In this document: positions 32,285 to 42,889 of the stretch, piece after piece
How positions within the stretch are numbered: the first letter of the stretch is position 1
How the letters are laid out: each line of letters opens with the position of its first letter
Assembly: GCA_026225945.1 (NCBI GenBank)
Contig: JAMJFZ010003581.1
Span: 9,850,001-9,914,000, forward strand
DNA: 64,000 nucleotides
Source: Cricetomys ansorgei
Lineage: Eukaryota > Chordata > Mammalia > Rodentia > Nesomyidae
Direction of reading: 5' to 3'
Position numbers and translations under genes: made by a program
Notes under the pieces: model-generated
What the model was told of the DNA's origin: nothing
The model's database searches: none
Seen by the model: only the letters and a program-made list of their open reading frames with translations

Positions 32285-32874
32285 CGTCAGAGCTGGTTCG
32301 GAGATGACCTGGCTAAAAGCAAGCACTGTGAACTTACCAACCACAAGGCTTGGAACTGCCCCATTCCTCTGAAACCTCTAAGAAGGGTCTTCGACTCCAG
32401 CCTGATCTCTCCTCCGAGGCCCGACCAATGCTGCCTGTCTGTCTACATGGTATCCTTATGAGTTAGTTTCCTCCAAGATAGAAACATTCCATCCTGCAGG
32501 GAAGCTCCTTAAGCAGAGAGGTAAACAACTCAAAAAGATTCAGGAAGTCCCTGAAACCAATCAGTTTCATGAAGCCCCTGCCTGCCAAAGTAAGCAATAA
32601 AAGCTGACAGTCCCTCTCAGAAGAGCAGAGCCAAGCTGCAAAGAAGACCAGACCAGCTGCCTGGAAGAAGCAGAAATCAGCCGAGCTGCCTCAGAGACTT
32701 AGACCAACTGAGACACTGGAAAGGACACTCTCCAATCTGTTGAGCTGCCTGCAGGCTGTGCAGTGTCCTCCAGGTTCCCGGCTCTGTGTGCTGTAACCCA
32801 TGCTGGCATGAGCTTTGGTGATACAACTGTCTTTGACTAATTTCTACTTCTGAAAGTAACTCCTTACTCATACT
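32285..32874 (+). mobile_element. LTR of a rodent endogenous retrovirus (ERVK-like)
   Basis: The sequence matches a rodent LTR type I recognise by its blocks 'caataaaagctgacagtccc', 'ctgcctcagagacttagacc', 'ttgagctgcctgcaggctgt' and 'tgctggcatgagctttggtg'. No internal coding region follows, so it is a solo or interrupted LTR. A BGLII/RMER-type assignment is only a guess. Confidence 0.6.
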
Positions 32875-33150
32875 TGTAGGGTAAAATACTTGAGCTTGGG
32901 CTCAGGACTGGAAATCCCACCAACCCCTAAGGTCAGGTCTTGAAATTTTCACTAATCTCCACCCTGGAAATCTGCTCCCCAAAACCCCTATAAAAGGCCT
33001 TCCCCTAAGCTCAGTTCTCTGCTGCTTCTCTTCCAGAGTAGAGGCAGCCAGCCTTCTGTGCCTCTCCCCCAATAAATCTCTCTTGTGTGAGGTTTGTTGC
33101 GTGGTGTGATTTTGTGATATCCCTTGGTTCCTGACCGCCGGGATGCCAGG
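32875..33150 (+). mobile_element. Second LTR (ERV1-like) abutting the first
   Basis: It starts TGTAGGG, has a TATA-like box in 'cccctataaaaggccttccc' (about 32989) and an AATAAA signal in 'cccaataaatctctcttgtg' (about 33070), with the spacing of a U3-R boundary. It begins where the first LTR stops abruptly, suggesting a nested insertion. Confidence 0.65.
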
Positions 33151-33987
33151 TGGTGTTTGTACTTCGGTTTATTGTGGGCTCCCTCTCCGGGGTGAGTAGA
33201 CATGTGTGTTTCATCTCCCCAGGAAATGTTTTGTCACACAACAGGTGTTAAAGGCCCTTCTAGTGAATCTCTTATCCCAAAGGACAGTCTGCGTTGGTAT
33301 CCCTCTTGAGCCCCAAACTGCAAACATTTCACAGTCTCTTTCGCTCTCTGGTGTATCTGCTCTTCCAGAATCCAACCAAATGCTGCATTAGGGAGTCTGG
33401 TGGTCCTGCTTGAGTGTACTGGTAGGTACAGGTAGTGGCCACAGAGTGCCAGGCAGAAGATGCTCACGCTACAGTCTGCAGCCACCCTCTTGGCCTCCTG
33501 ACCTGTCTTACTCTCTGTTTAGCTGTGAGCTACTTTTACAAGGGAAGAGTTAGGGTGCCATCAAGCTTGGGGCTCAGTCTGACCCATCTCTTTCCAACCC
33601 ATTCAGCCTGGACAGCGAAGTCTTCATCTCCTCTTTGCTTTCCTTCTATCTTCAAAGCTCTCCTCCACCCCCATGAATTCTTGGTAGAGGAGAACCAGTT
33701 TGGCAGAAGGAGCCTGGTTTAAACATTTTCCCTCCTTGTTACCATTCCTGTGGAGATGAAGGCCATGCTGAGCCCTGTACAGTCTGCTTTGGATCTCAGA
33801 GAAGTATGAGGTCCAACTACTTAAGGATAGGAAGAATACAGCGACTCATTTCAGGATGAGTCAGGACAAGAAACAAAAATCTTCTTTAATAATAAGAGCG
33901 CTGGAAAGTAAGAGTAGCAAAAGCTGAGGGTTTATTTTATACTTCCCAAGGTTGGGTATCGGCCTAGAATGGCAGGCCTGCTGAGTG
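33151..33987. other. Unique non-coding DNA
   Basis: No gene or repeat is recognised. The first 50 bp may still belong to the preceding LTR element. Confidence 0.4.
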
Positions 33988-34002
33988 CAGAGAGCGATTC
34001 TA

Positions 34003-34152
34003 TTTTGTTGTTGTTTTTCAAGACAGGGTTTCTCTGTTGTTACTCTGGCTGTCCTAGAACTCACTCTCTAGACCAGGCTGGCCTCGAACTCACAGATACC
34101 TGCCTCTGCTTCCCAAGTGCTGGGATTAAAGGTGGACCACCACCTCCCAGCT
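34003..34152 (-). mobile_element. B1 SINE with perfect target-site duplication
   Basis: Full-length B1 in complement, from a T-rich tail to 'gggattaaaggtggaccacc'. The flanks are an identical 15-bp 'cagagagcgattcta' at 33988-34002 and 34153-34167. It carries the variant 'ctctgttgttactctggctg'. Confidence 0.95.
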
Positions 34153-34167
34153 CAGAGAGCGATTCTA

Positions 34168-34985
34168 AACCTTAACATAAGCCTTCTGCTTCTGAGGAAT
34201 CGGGAGGTGCCATCTTCCTTACTGTCTAGGTCCTATCTTTTCCTCAGTCACCTACTTTATTTTTCTCAACAAAACACATGCTTTCATCTCTCTGTTTTAC
34301 ATATTGTTTCTTTAAAAGCTTACTGGGCACATGACCTTGCAGGCAAGCTTGACTGTTAGTATATTGCATACTAAGCTTTTAGGTTAGGTGAATAGTGTCC
34401 AGAGTTTGGGTGAGGGGGTGGATAATTGCCTTGCAGGCATGAGCAGGGGTCTAGTGTTTTCTGTTTGATTGTGGCTGGCTCTAAGCAGGTTTGAGACGCC
34501 TTTGAAAATGAACCATCAGAATTCCTTGCTTATACAGGCTTGCCTTGCGTGGGTGGGTCTAGAGCGCTAGAATCTGTCAATAGGGATACTGCCCCAGGCC
34601 ACTCCTGACTTTATAAACCTAGCCTTCCCTGGCTTTCTCTTCTAGGAAGTCCTTCCTGATCACCCCACCTGATCCATGCCATGTCCTCCCTTCTGTCCCA
34701 TAGGACTTAGGTTCAAGTTGGTCCTGGGTCTGGATCTCAAATGTGGGTTCCAGGCCTACTGAGCTACAGGCTCATTGGACTGTCCTCTAACTCCTCCTTC
34801 TGCATCTGTATCACCTCCACCAACATACCAACCTATGCAGAAGGAGCACGTGGCTGGCGGGAATACACGCTGCTCTGTATAGTCATCCTCCCTGAACTCA
34901 GAAACATGAGAAGTGAAATTATATACATATATATCCTCGACTCTGGAGGCCAAGAAAGGTCATTGAACCAGGGAATTATTTTCAT
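34168..34985. other. Unique non-coding DNA
   Basis: No gene or repeat is recognised. Confidence 0.4.
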
Positions 34986-34989
34986 GATT

Positions 34990-35198
34990 TTTAAAAGATT
35001 TATTTATTTTTATTAAATTTTAAATCATGCATGTCTATGCACATGTACAGGTGCCTGTGTGGGCCATACGCATCAGAGCTCCTGCATCCGGAGTTACAGG
35101 GTGTTGTAAGCTGTCCAGCTTTGGTGCTGGAAACTCAACGTGGTTCCTTGGCAAGAGCAATGTGCAACCTTAACCACTGAGCCACCACTCCGAACTTA
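34990..35198 (-). mobile_element. B2-family SINE, reversed
   Basis: 'aaaagatttatttattttta' is followed by B2 blocks in complement ('ggagttacagggtgttgtaa', 'accttaaccactgagccacc'). Confidence 0.9.
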
Positions 35199-35299
35199 TT
35201 TTTTAGGTGTTCGGAAGCTAAAATAGTTAGAATTGGAAAAGTGCAGATATCATAAAACCCAATAGTTTGCATTAATTTTTAGCTATGGATTTTTTTAAA

Positions 35300-35505
35300 A
35301 CTGGTCACATGAAGCACAGGCTGGCCTCCAACTTGGTATGTTGTGGAAGACTGACCTTGAACTCTTGATCATCTTGCTTCTGCCTTCTAAGTCTTCTAAG
35401 TGCTGGGATGTCAGCCATGTAACATTATGCCCTGCGGTGCTTGAGATCAAGCCCAAGACTTCATGTGTGCTAGGTGAGCACTGAGCTTCGGAATCCTGTT
35501 TCTTA
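35300..35505 (-). mobile_element. ID_B1/B4 composite SINE, reversed
   Basis: B1-like 'aggctggcctccaacttggt' and 'ttctaagtgctgggatgtca' are followed by an ID-like head in complement ('gcttgagatcaagcccaaga', 'gtgctaggtgagcactgag'). Confidence 0.85.
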
Positions 35506-36614
35506 CAAGTGGAGTCTTTCATGGATTCCAGCAGCTAACCGATCAATGGCAGCTTCCTTGGGAAGCTGGAGTTGGTGCTTTGCCCAGCTTTTAATGTTCT
35601 TGACACATTAGAACCAAGGGCTCCTTATGTTACAGAGCTACAATACTGAGTGGGTTCAGTGCTGGTAAATGCTGACACCACAACAGGAGGTGACTTAGTT
35701 GAGTTGGCAGAGGAGGTCCTGGAACCTGGGTCTTAACATTTCTTCTTGCTTGTCTCTTAAGAAGGTTGCCTGGTCCTTCTTGGCTGCGTCGTCTCCCCTG
35801 CTTACCAGGTGTGCCCTAAGAATCTACAGTGCAGACTATGAAGCTGCACTGGGCCAGTGGGTAATGTTGCACATCTGGGGCCAGATGGGCCTTTGAAGCA
35901 CTTCCTACTTCCTTATACTTCACTTGCTGAGCAAGGCATTTGCTCAGGTGACCTGGAACTTTGGGTCACGAAAGGTCTCACATCCGTGCTCCTTCCTTTG
36001 GAGAACATGGCAGTGACCTGCCACTCTCTCTGCTGAGATCTTATATGAAGTTCAGAATGCAGGCCCTTTGCTGGCCAACTCCACATTTTGTTTAGACAGG
36101 TTATGCAGTCCTGATAAGGGCTCTAGAATCAGAAGGCTGAAATGAACTTAATCAGAGCTTGGAATACTCAAGGTAGAGATTAAAGGAAAGTGTCAAGTTC
36201 TCTAATGCAACAAGCTGGGAATGGGACGAGGAAGGACGGAAAGAGAACTCAAAGGAGAAGGGAAAGGAATCAGTCCTTAGAACATCTATGTTACCATTAA
36301 ACTTGGCCCTTTGCAAGCTTATAAAAAAATCTAAGGGTCTGGAGGGCTCTGAGCAGAAGTGGGTGCCCCGCTTTCCCTAGAGCTGGGGTGTGGCTGCTTG
36401 TCTGACTGTGAAGATGGGACTCTGAAAAGTCGGGACCAGTTTGCCTAAAGCCTATGGTGTTATGTGGGCAACACCAGTCTCTGCTCAGACTGACATGAGA
36501 CCAAAGCTCCTGACTCTATGACAACCACTTACCTGGCCCAGGTCTACCACGGCCCATGTAGGGCTAGATCATCTACATCAGTAAATTGCCTCTGTCTCCT
36601 CTGGATGTCTTTAC
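35506..36614. other. Unique non-coding DNA
   Basis: No gene or repeat is recognised over about 1.1 kb. Confidence 0.4.
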
Positions 36615-36639
36615 AGACATCCAGATTTTTAAAAATTTT

Positions 36640-36780
36640 TTGAGACAAGGTTTCTCTGTTGTAATTCTTGCTGTACTGGACTCAACTTTGTAGCCCAGGC
36701 TAGCCTTGAACTCACAGAGATCTGCCTGCCTCTGCCTCCTGAGTGCTGGGATTAAAGGCGTACGCCACCACCAGCTGGCA
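36640..36780 (-). mobile_element. B1 SINE with target-site duplication
   Basis: Full B1 in complement, ending 'gattaaaggcgtacgccacc'. The flanks share 'agacatccaga' (36615-36625 and 36781-36791). Confidence 0.95.
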
Positions 36781-36791
36781 AGACATCCAGA

Positions 36792-37449
36792 ATTTAAGGA
36801 AGACTGCCTATGGATCAACCTGCTGATGAACTCAGAGCACTTACGACCCAGTTGCTTTTCAAGATTTCATCAGCTGGCCTTAACACATAAACCTTTGAGG
36901 GACATTTCAGGTTCAAATCATAACAGACCAGAAGGAAGCTGTGTGGCTTCTTTCAAAGGCAGAAACAGGTGGATAATGGGCTCAAATTTAGTTGGCTTTT
37001 CCATTACCTGTAGAACCTAACAGGGTGAGAGCGTGCTAACAGGCTGATAGAAGATACAGGGAAGTGGACTTCCTGCACATCTGAGTGTGCTGAGAGTACA
37101 TCTGTGACCTTGTTTGATTCTCGCGTATGCTAGAAAATGGCCATGGACGGGGGTCAGCTTAGAGCGGCCATATGATGAGAGAGCCAGAGGCCGCGCTGGT
37201 GTGCCGAAATATTCAATACCACCACTTCTGCTGTGAGACAGTTCCTGGCCTTGTGCTCCTGTTGCTGCTTTTCCCTGTGCTGAGCTGAGCTGAGTTCGCT
37301 AAATAAAAGTGGATGGAGGAATTTTCAATCCTTTCATTCACCAGTCACATGGACTTAGGCAAGCAATGCCACCTCTTTTAATGTAGCACCCATGCTACAG
37401 TCTGGGATATGATAATAGAGGTGTCTGGAGCATTAGCACAGGGTATCAG
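36792..37449. other. Unique non-coding DNA
   Basis: No gene is recognised. 'gctgagctgagctgag' near 37280 is a short 5-bp tandem repeat. Confidence 0.4.
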
Positions 37450-37451
37450 AA

Positions 37452-37748
37452 ATAGTTGGTGTGAGGATTGGTTTTAATTGTCATCTTAACACAGTCTAGA
37501 ACCACCACGGGAGGCATCATTCCCTAGAAAGATGATCTTGGATTACGTAAGAGTAAACAGCACAAGTAAGCAAGATTCACTCGTTTATCACCATTCTCTG
37601 CTCTTACCCCCTGCTGCAAGTCCCTGATGCCTTGATTTCTCCACAACAATGGGCTATAACCTAGACGTCTGAGCCAAACAAGCCCTCTCTTCCCTAAGTG
37701 CTTGTCAGAGTATTTTATCACAGCAACAGGAAAAGAAACTGAGACAGT
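37452..37748 (+). mobile_element. Interspersed repeat, 'tcaacttg' type
   Basis: 'ggttttaattgtcatcttaa' start, 'gtctgagccaaacaagccct', and 'gtattttatcacagcaacag' end occur in family order. Confidence 0.75.
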
Positions 37749-37784
37749 TGTTATTCCATAGAGAGTATAACGTATAAAAATTAA

Positions 37785-38130
37785 GAATGTTTGCTGGAGA
37801 GATTGCTTGGTCTATAGAGTGCTATACAAACACGAGGACCCAAGTTCAATTCCAGCACCTACATAAAAGACCATGTGTGCTGGGGAGTGGTAGTGTGTAT
37901 CTGTCATCCCCAACCTTGGGAGACAGAAATGGATGAATCCCTGAAGCTTGCCAGTTAGCAAACCTAGACAAATCGGTGAACTCCAGGTTCAGTGAGAGAG
38001 ACCCTATCTCAGAAATAATGTGGAAAGCAATCGAGCACTGGATGTCACCCTCTGGCCTTCACGTGCCTCCTGCACGTGTGCCCATACCCCACCCATACAC
38101 ATGCACAGAGAGAGGGTGAAATAATAAATG
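37785..38130 (+). mobile_element. B4/RSINE1, near full length
   Basis: ID-like head ('tgctggagagattgcttggt'), B1-like middle, 'tgaactccaggttcagtgag', 'gagaccctatctcagaaata' and the 3' 'ggaaagcaatcgagcactgg' all occur in order, ending in an AATAAA-like tail. Confidence 0.9.
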
Positions 38131-38514
38131 GGTAGATATTCAGATGTAAGCACACACACAGGGCTTCTATGCTGTATCCCCAGGGGACTGATTCTAGGAA
38201 CCCCACTGTCAGCAAAATCCTCTCATGCTTAAATCCCATATACACAATGACAGCATTCGCATGTAGCCCACGCACATCCTCCCGCATACCCTAAGTCATT
38301 GCTACGTTATCTGATACCTACAAGACCTAATACCAGGTAAAGCGCTTCGCAAATTGCTGCCATCCTGGACTGTTTAGGGAGTAATGAAGAAAAAGCCTGT
38401 ACAGGTTCAGTGTGGACATGATGCTTCCCCCCAGTATTTTTGATTCAGTGGGCTAAATCCACAGACACAAAAGGCTGGCTGTGTAATGTAGGAGTGAGGA
38501 CCCAGAGCTCAGTG

Positions 38515-38742
38515 GCCCACGCTCACATCCTGTCAGGGTACATGCCTGTCTATGTAACTGTGGGAAAGTTAGTTAACCTCCTCGTGCCTGAGTTCCTTAT
38601 TATAGACTAGAGCAAGGATAATGGCACCCTTCTAATGGGACTGCTGGGAGGATGGAACACCTTCAGACGATTGTTATGTCCAGGGCCTGGCTTATAGTAA
38701 CAGCCCATACTTGTCAACTACTGTCACTAGGACTCTGTTTAG
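38515..38742 (+). mobile_element. MIR SINE, near full length
   Basis: 'aactgtgggaaagttagtta', 'acctcctcgtgcctgagttc', 'aaggataatggcacccttct' and 'gctgggaggatggaacacc' reproduce the MIR layout to its 3' end. Confidence 0.85.
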
Positions 38743-38780
38743 ATTTATTCTAATGCATTCCTTTCTGTGCACATCCTGGA

Positions 38781-39060
38781 GGAGGCCAGATGTCGATCCT
38801 TAACGCAGTCACACCCAGGCCACCGCGTGGACCGGGAGCGACACCAATATAGCCCAGGTCCGTGGGACTTGTGGGTTGGGGAGGGTTGAAGGAGGGCGAC
38901 TGTGTTATGCACTGTGCCTCGCCTTGGAGGCGCTGGTGAGGTGTCACAGACGTGGGCCGTACTGGAATCCAGACACCTGAGGCCAGTCTCTCGGTTTCGC
39001 CTTTTAAAGAACGTAAGATTGGGGCTGAGTCGTTTGCCACCCTGAGGCTCCGTCTCCTTA
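38781..39060. other. CpG-enriched unique patch
   Basis: By hand count there are 17 CpG in 280 bp at roughly 57% GC, well above the surrounding sequence. It is not inside a recognised repeat. Open frames of about 110-118 codons cross it on the minus strand without a recognisable product. Weak MIR resemblance near 39040-39080 is possible. Confidence 0.45.
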
Positions 39061-39214
39061 GCCTGAGATAAAAGTAACATGGAAAACCCAGCACCTCTCC
39101 TTCCACTCTCTCGGGCTTAATTATGTGCTACCAGTGACGTCAAGGGGAACCACCTACATCATCACAAACTTCCTGTGAGTCACCCACTGTGCCCACCAAT
39201 CCTCGAAGCTCCCG

Positions 39215-39506
39215 GGTAGGCGGGGACGTGGCTCATTTGGTAAAGCGTGGTCATGCAAGCTCGAAGACCCCAGTTTGGATCTTCAACATCAGTGTAAAAA
39301 TCTGGGTATGGTGATGTGGCATTTGTTCTCAGAGAGCTGGGGAGGCTGAGACAGGCAGCTACCTGGACCTCATCATCCAGCCAGCCTAGCTGAGTCTGTT
39401 CAGTGAGAGACCCTGTCTCGCAAAAATAAGGTGGAGAGAGGTTAAGAAGGTACAAGGGGGCAATTGCTGGATTCCACACAAGTGTATCCTCGTATCCACA
39501 TGAAAA

Positions 39507-39508
<2 letters not shown>
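39215..39508 (+). mobile_element. B4/RSINE1 composite SINE
   Basis: 'ggcggggacgtggctcattt' head, 'gctggggaggctgagacagg', 'gagagaccctgtctcgcaaa', 'ataaggtggagagaggttaa'. A CA tail follows. Confidence 0.9.

Positions 39509-39539
<31 letters not shown>
39509..39539. repeat. (CA)n microsatellite
   Basis: Pure CA, about 15 units, grown from the SINE tail. Confidence 0.95.
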
Positions 39540-39542
<3 letters not shown>

Positions 39543-39899
39543 ACTTGGGAAGGAGACTGTTTCTATTCATCTCATCGCACAGGCCAGATCGCCCATATCT
39601 TTGAGTTTAAATTCCCACTCACTCACTTGACGTGAACCTGGAGGCAAAGAGCTGGCCCTGTACTGCATTCCACCACGGCACCTCATCCTCTGGGTGCCGT
39701 AACTAGCGAAGGCCAAGGCCGTAAGCTCCCGGTACCCTCAGGAAGAAGACACAGAGTCCATGCCAGGCCTTTCCTCTGGGTGATGAGGATGCGCTCTTGC
39801 CCTTGAGTTCTGGCCTTCAGGGCCCCGTGTGGCTCATCTGAACTATTGCTGAAACCCTCCAACCTCTGCTCATCACCCCCACCCAGCTTGCTTCTCTGG

Positions 39900-40110
39900 T
39901 CCTCCCTCTACGCAGGAACCAAATTTAATCACCTTCCGTCATATGCTGCATTGCCATAAACAGTGGCAGTATGCTTCTGAAGAGGAGGGGGAAAAAAAAG
40001 CCCAGTGTTTAAAATGTTGAGCCTCTCAGAAATTATTATTCATGGATTTTTGTGCAAGCATTAGAATTTTCCCTCCAGGCTGAGAGCCCCTGCTGGGGTG
40101 AACTTAGCCA
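39900..40110. other. Candidate conserved non-coding element
   Basis: A non-repetitive AT-moderate block with 'gaaccaaatttaatcacctt' and 'gaaattattattcatggatt'. No transposon is recognised. Confidence 0.35.
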
Positions 40111-40344
40111 CAATATGGCCTTTATTTCTCTGTGTTTTTTTTTTTTTTACTTTCACTTTTTCCTTCCCTGTATTTATGAGTATTCAACATATTCAGGATC
40201 AAGCCATGAAAACTGCTCAGGGACGTGACATGGACTGAGCTTTTCTGAGCTCGTCAACAGAAGGTATTGGAAAGAGGACATTTGCGTTGTGGCTGTTGTG
40301 AGAGCATGCGTGCTCCTGACAGGGCATGAAGCAAGGGCTTCATC

Positions 40345-40555
40345 TGGGGTAGGGAGAACAGCCTGTCCTCAAGAAACCCCAGTCTGAGGGCAAACATGGT
40401 CTTGTCCTCAGGGAGCTCCAGTCTGAGGGCAAACATGGCCTTATCTTCAGGAAGCCCCAGCATGAGGGGGACAGGTCTTCTCTTCAGGAAGCCTCTGTTT
40501 GAGAGAGACCTGCTTGAAGGGAAATAGTCCTCATCCTCTTGAGGCTTCAATTCTT
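40345..40555. repeat. Minisatellite, ~37-39-bp unit (locus 2)
   Basis: At least four tandem units share 'cagtctgagggcaaacatgg' and 'cctcagggagctccagtctg'. The two central units are 39 bp apart, giving a 13-codon period (ALRLELPEDKTMF-like) on the minus strand. The unit matches the array at 24390-24590 in the same orientation. Confidence 0.85.
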
Positions 40556-40639
40556 ACTTTATAGAAAGCTTTTGATCGGGATCTGTGCTTTCTCGTGGGC
40601 AGATGTGTACACTGGTCCCATTTTTCAATGGGAAATAGA

Positions 40640-40735
40640 GTTAATTGACTGATTAATTTAGCAGACGTTTGTTGAAGGCATGTTGCACAGTCAAGGCCCT
40701 GGTACTGGAAACAGACATATCCCTCAAGCCTACTG
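40640..40735 (-). mobile_element. L2-like LINE 3' fragment
   Basis: 'ttagcagacgtttgttgaag' followed by 'caaggccctggtactgg' matches the complement of the L2 3' end. Confidence 0.55.
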
Positions 40736-41520
40736 CTCCGGCATCACTGTGCTGTCCCCCATAAAGAAAGAAAGAAGAAGCAGATGAGCATTGAATGTAG
40801 AGCACCTGAACCCTCATAAAGGCTGCTTTTCACTCTGTCATCTCTGCCTGTATTCAGCTGAGTATTTTTGGAAACCATCTTGATTCTGTTCAAAGTTTGG
40901 GAAGAGATTGGGAAGACATAATTCTTGCTCTCAGCAGTTCTGGGTCAGACAGAAGGTTCAGCAGTTCTACTTTGGGAGATTCCAGAGTTTAGAGAAGAAT
41001 TCAACTGGAGGTGTGCTGTGGTCTTGGCCCCACCCCAGGTCCAACATCTGCCTGGGCAAAGACCCAGATCTTAGAAGAAAAGATGTGACACACCTCACAT
41101 CTATCAGATCTACCTCATAAGGGCTTCTCTTTATATTTATTTATTCCATTTTTCTCCATCCCTTTTGCTGCGAACTCATCTCATTCTTATTTATGGGTGC
41201 TCTGTAGGAGCTGTCCGTTTCCAATACACCCGCACAGATCACTCCTGCCTCCCTGCTGCCCTGCAGCTCGCTAAGCCCAGCCTTCCCTGTGATGTCTGTA
41301 CCTGGCAAACCCTGCTGTTGATCACAAGGGAGGCTTCCTGCTGTCCAGAATCAGGACCTGTGAGATCTTCATTTCACCCCGCAAAGCTGTGCTACCCTCT
41401 ACGGGATAGCTGGGGGTGATGTCAGCCTTTGAGAACTAGAACAAGAAAGAGCCTTAGGACCTGCCAGTCATTGAGGGATTAGGATGAGGTGGATTCACCT
41501 GAGGTTGGCCTACTGATCCA
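40736..41520. other. Unique non-coding DNA
   Basis: No gene or repeat is recognised. Confidence 0.4.
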
Positions 41521-41524
41521 CTCT

Positions 41525-41860
41525 TCAGTTGCAGAGAGATGGCTCAGTTTTGTCTGCTCTGCAAGCAAGATAAACTGAATTTGAATCTCTGTCACCTACA
41601 TTCAAGCAGGGCACGGAGGTGCATGTCTGTAACTGTAGCTTGGGGGGGGGAGGGTGGGGCTGGGGTAAAGGCAAGTAGATTCTCAGGGCTGGCTAGTCTA
41701 GCCAATTGGTAAGTTCTGGGTTCAATGAGAGACTTTGTCTTAAAAGATCAGGTGGAGGGCAGAAATGGAAGACACCTGATGTCAACATCCGGTCTTCAAA
41801 TGTACACTCAGGCATACACATGTGCTACACAAGCACGCACACACATACACATGAAATAGC
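41525..41860 (+). mobile_element. B4/RSINE1, near full length
   Basis: 'ttgcagagagatggctcagt' head, 'cacggaggtgcatgtctgta' B1-like part, 'gttctgggttcaatgagaga', 'aagacacctgatgtcaacat' and a CA-rich tail. A G-rich expansion lies inside it at 41642-41665. Confidence 0.9.
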
Positions 41861-42114
41861 CTCTCTATAGCCAACCTGAACTGAATTCCAGAGCTGTCTG
41901 GGTAATAATATAGGTCAGGCTGTTATAGCAGAGGTTCAGGAGAGAGTGATTGACATAGGAGGGAGGATCATATCCCTTCTGAGACAGGCTAGAATCCATT
42001 GGTTGGCTTGGGGTGTATTCAGCCTTTTGATACCATGTCGTCATCAACAAAATTACACTGGAGAATTGGGTAATCTAGTAACATAAAAAAGCGTAAAAAT
42101 ACTGAATAATGTTT

Positions 42115-42290
42115 TCACTTTTTTTAAAATTTTTATTTTGCGTGTGAATGTGAATGAGTGTTTCCCCTACATACATGCAGGTATGTATGTGTAGCATGTG
42201 TGCACACAATGCCCGAGGAGGTCAGAAGAGGGTGCCGGATCCCGTGGACTGGAGTTACACACAGTGTACACTGCCATGTGGGTGCCGGAG
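42115..42290 (-). mobile_element. B2-family SINE, reversed
   Basis: T-rich complemented tail, 'gaggtcagaagagggtgccg', 'cactgccatgtgggtgccgg'. The tRNA-like head is lost. Confidence 0.85.
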
Positions 42291-42334
42291 AGGAATGAAT
42301 GGGCAGAGAATATCCCGTTAATCATATTAAAGTT

Positions 42335-42480
42335 TGCTTTGTCCTGAAGTTGCTGTGTGACTTTAGGCTAGTCTCTTTACTTCTCTGAGCCACATTTTCA
42401 CCAACGACAAAGAGAGGATGACAGGACGGTGCAACTACTTATTACAGTGGCCAGGTTAACAGCTGCAAATGAGCCTTATG
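42335..42480 (+). mobile_element. MIR SINE fragment
   Basis: 'gctgtgtgactttaggctag', 'tctttacttctctgagccac' and 'caaagagaggatgacagg' follow MIR order. Confidence 0.8.
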
Positions 42481-42589
42481 ATTCTAATGCCCTCTGCATC
42501 TTAAGGAGCAAAAGACGAGAGAGCCGCCACTTACCTTCTTTACTACCTTTCAAAATGCCCGACTAGGGACAGCCCGGGGGCTAAAGAAT

Positions 42590-42745
42590 AGCCTCAATTT
42601 TCTCATTGAAATGCCTTTATTCAGCAAAGTGGATAATCTGGGGAGAAAGAACATACATTGTGTTTTCTGTTTGGATTCATTAAAGCTATTTTCATCTTGG
42701 ATTCAACACTCGGGCTCTGCGTATTTGTTCTGAATTGGCACTGTG
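42590..42745. other. Candidate conserved non-coding element
   Basis: Non-repetitive AT-rich block ('ctcattgaaatgcctttatt', 'attcattaaagctattttca') with no transposon match. Confidence 0.35.
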
Positions 42746-42889
42746 GGGAAAAAAAATAACCCAAACAAAACAAAAACCCCCAAACAAATAAAAGGGTTGG
42801 GGAGAAAAAAGGAAAGGAAAAAGAAAATAAAGATTACATCTCAGATGATCATTCTGGAGAGAGGGAGGACTTTGCTGTCCCTGGGGCCA

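Noticed and set aside
24390..40555. CRISPR-like arrays suggested by the two regular repeat loci
   Set aside because: Units are head-to-tail without spacers, imperfect, and in a rodent SINE context, so they are minisatellites.
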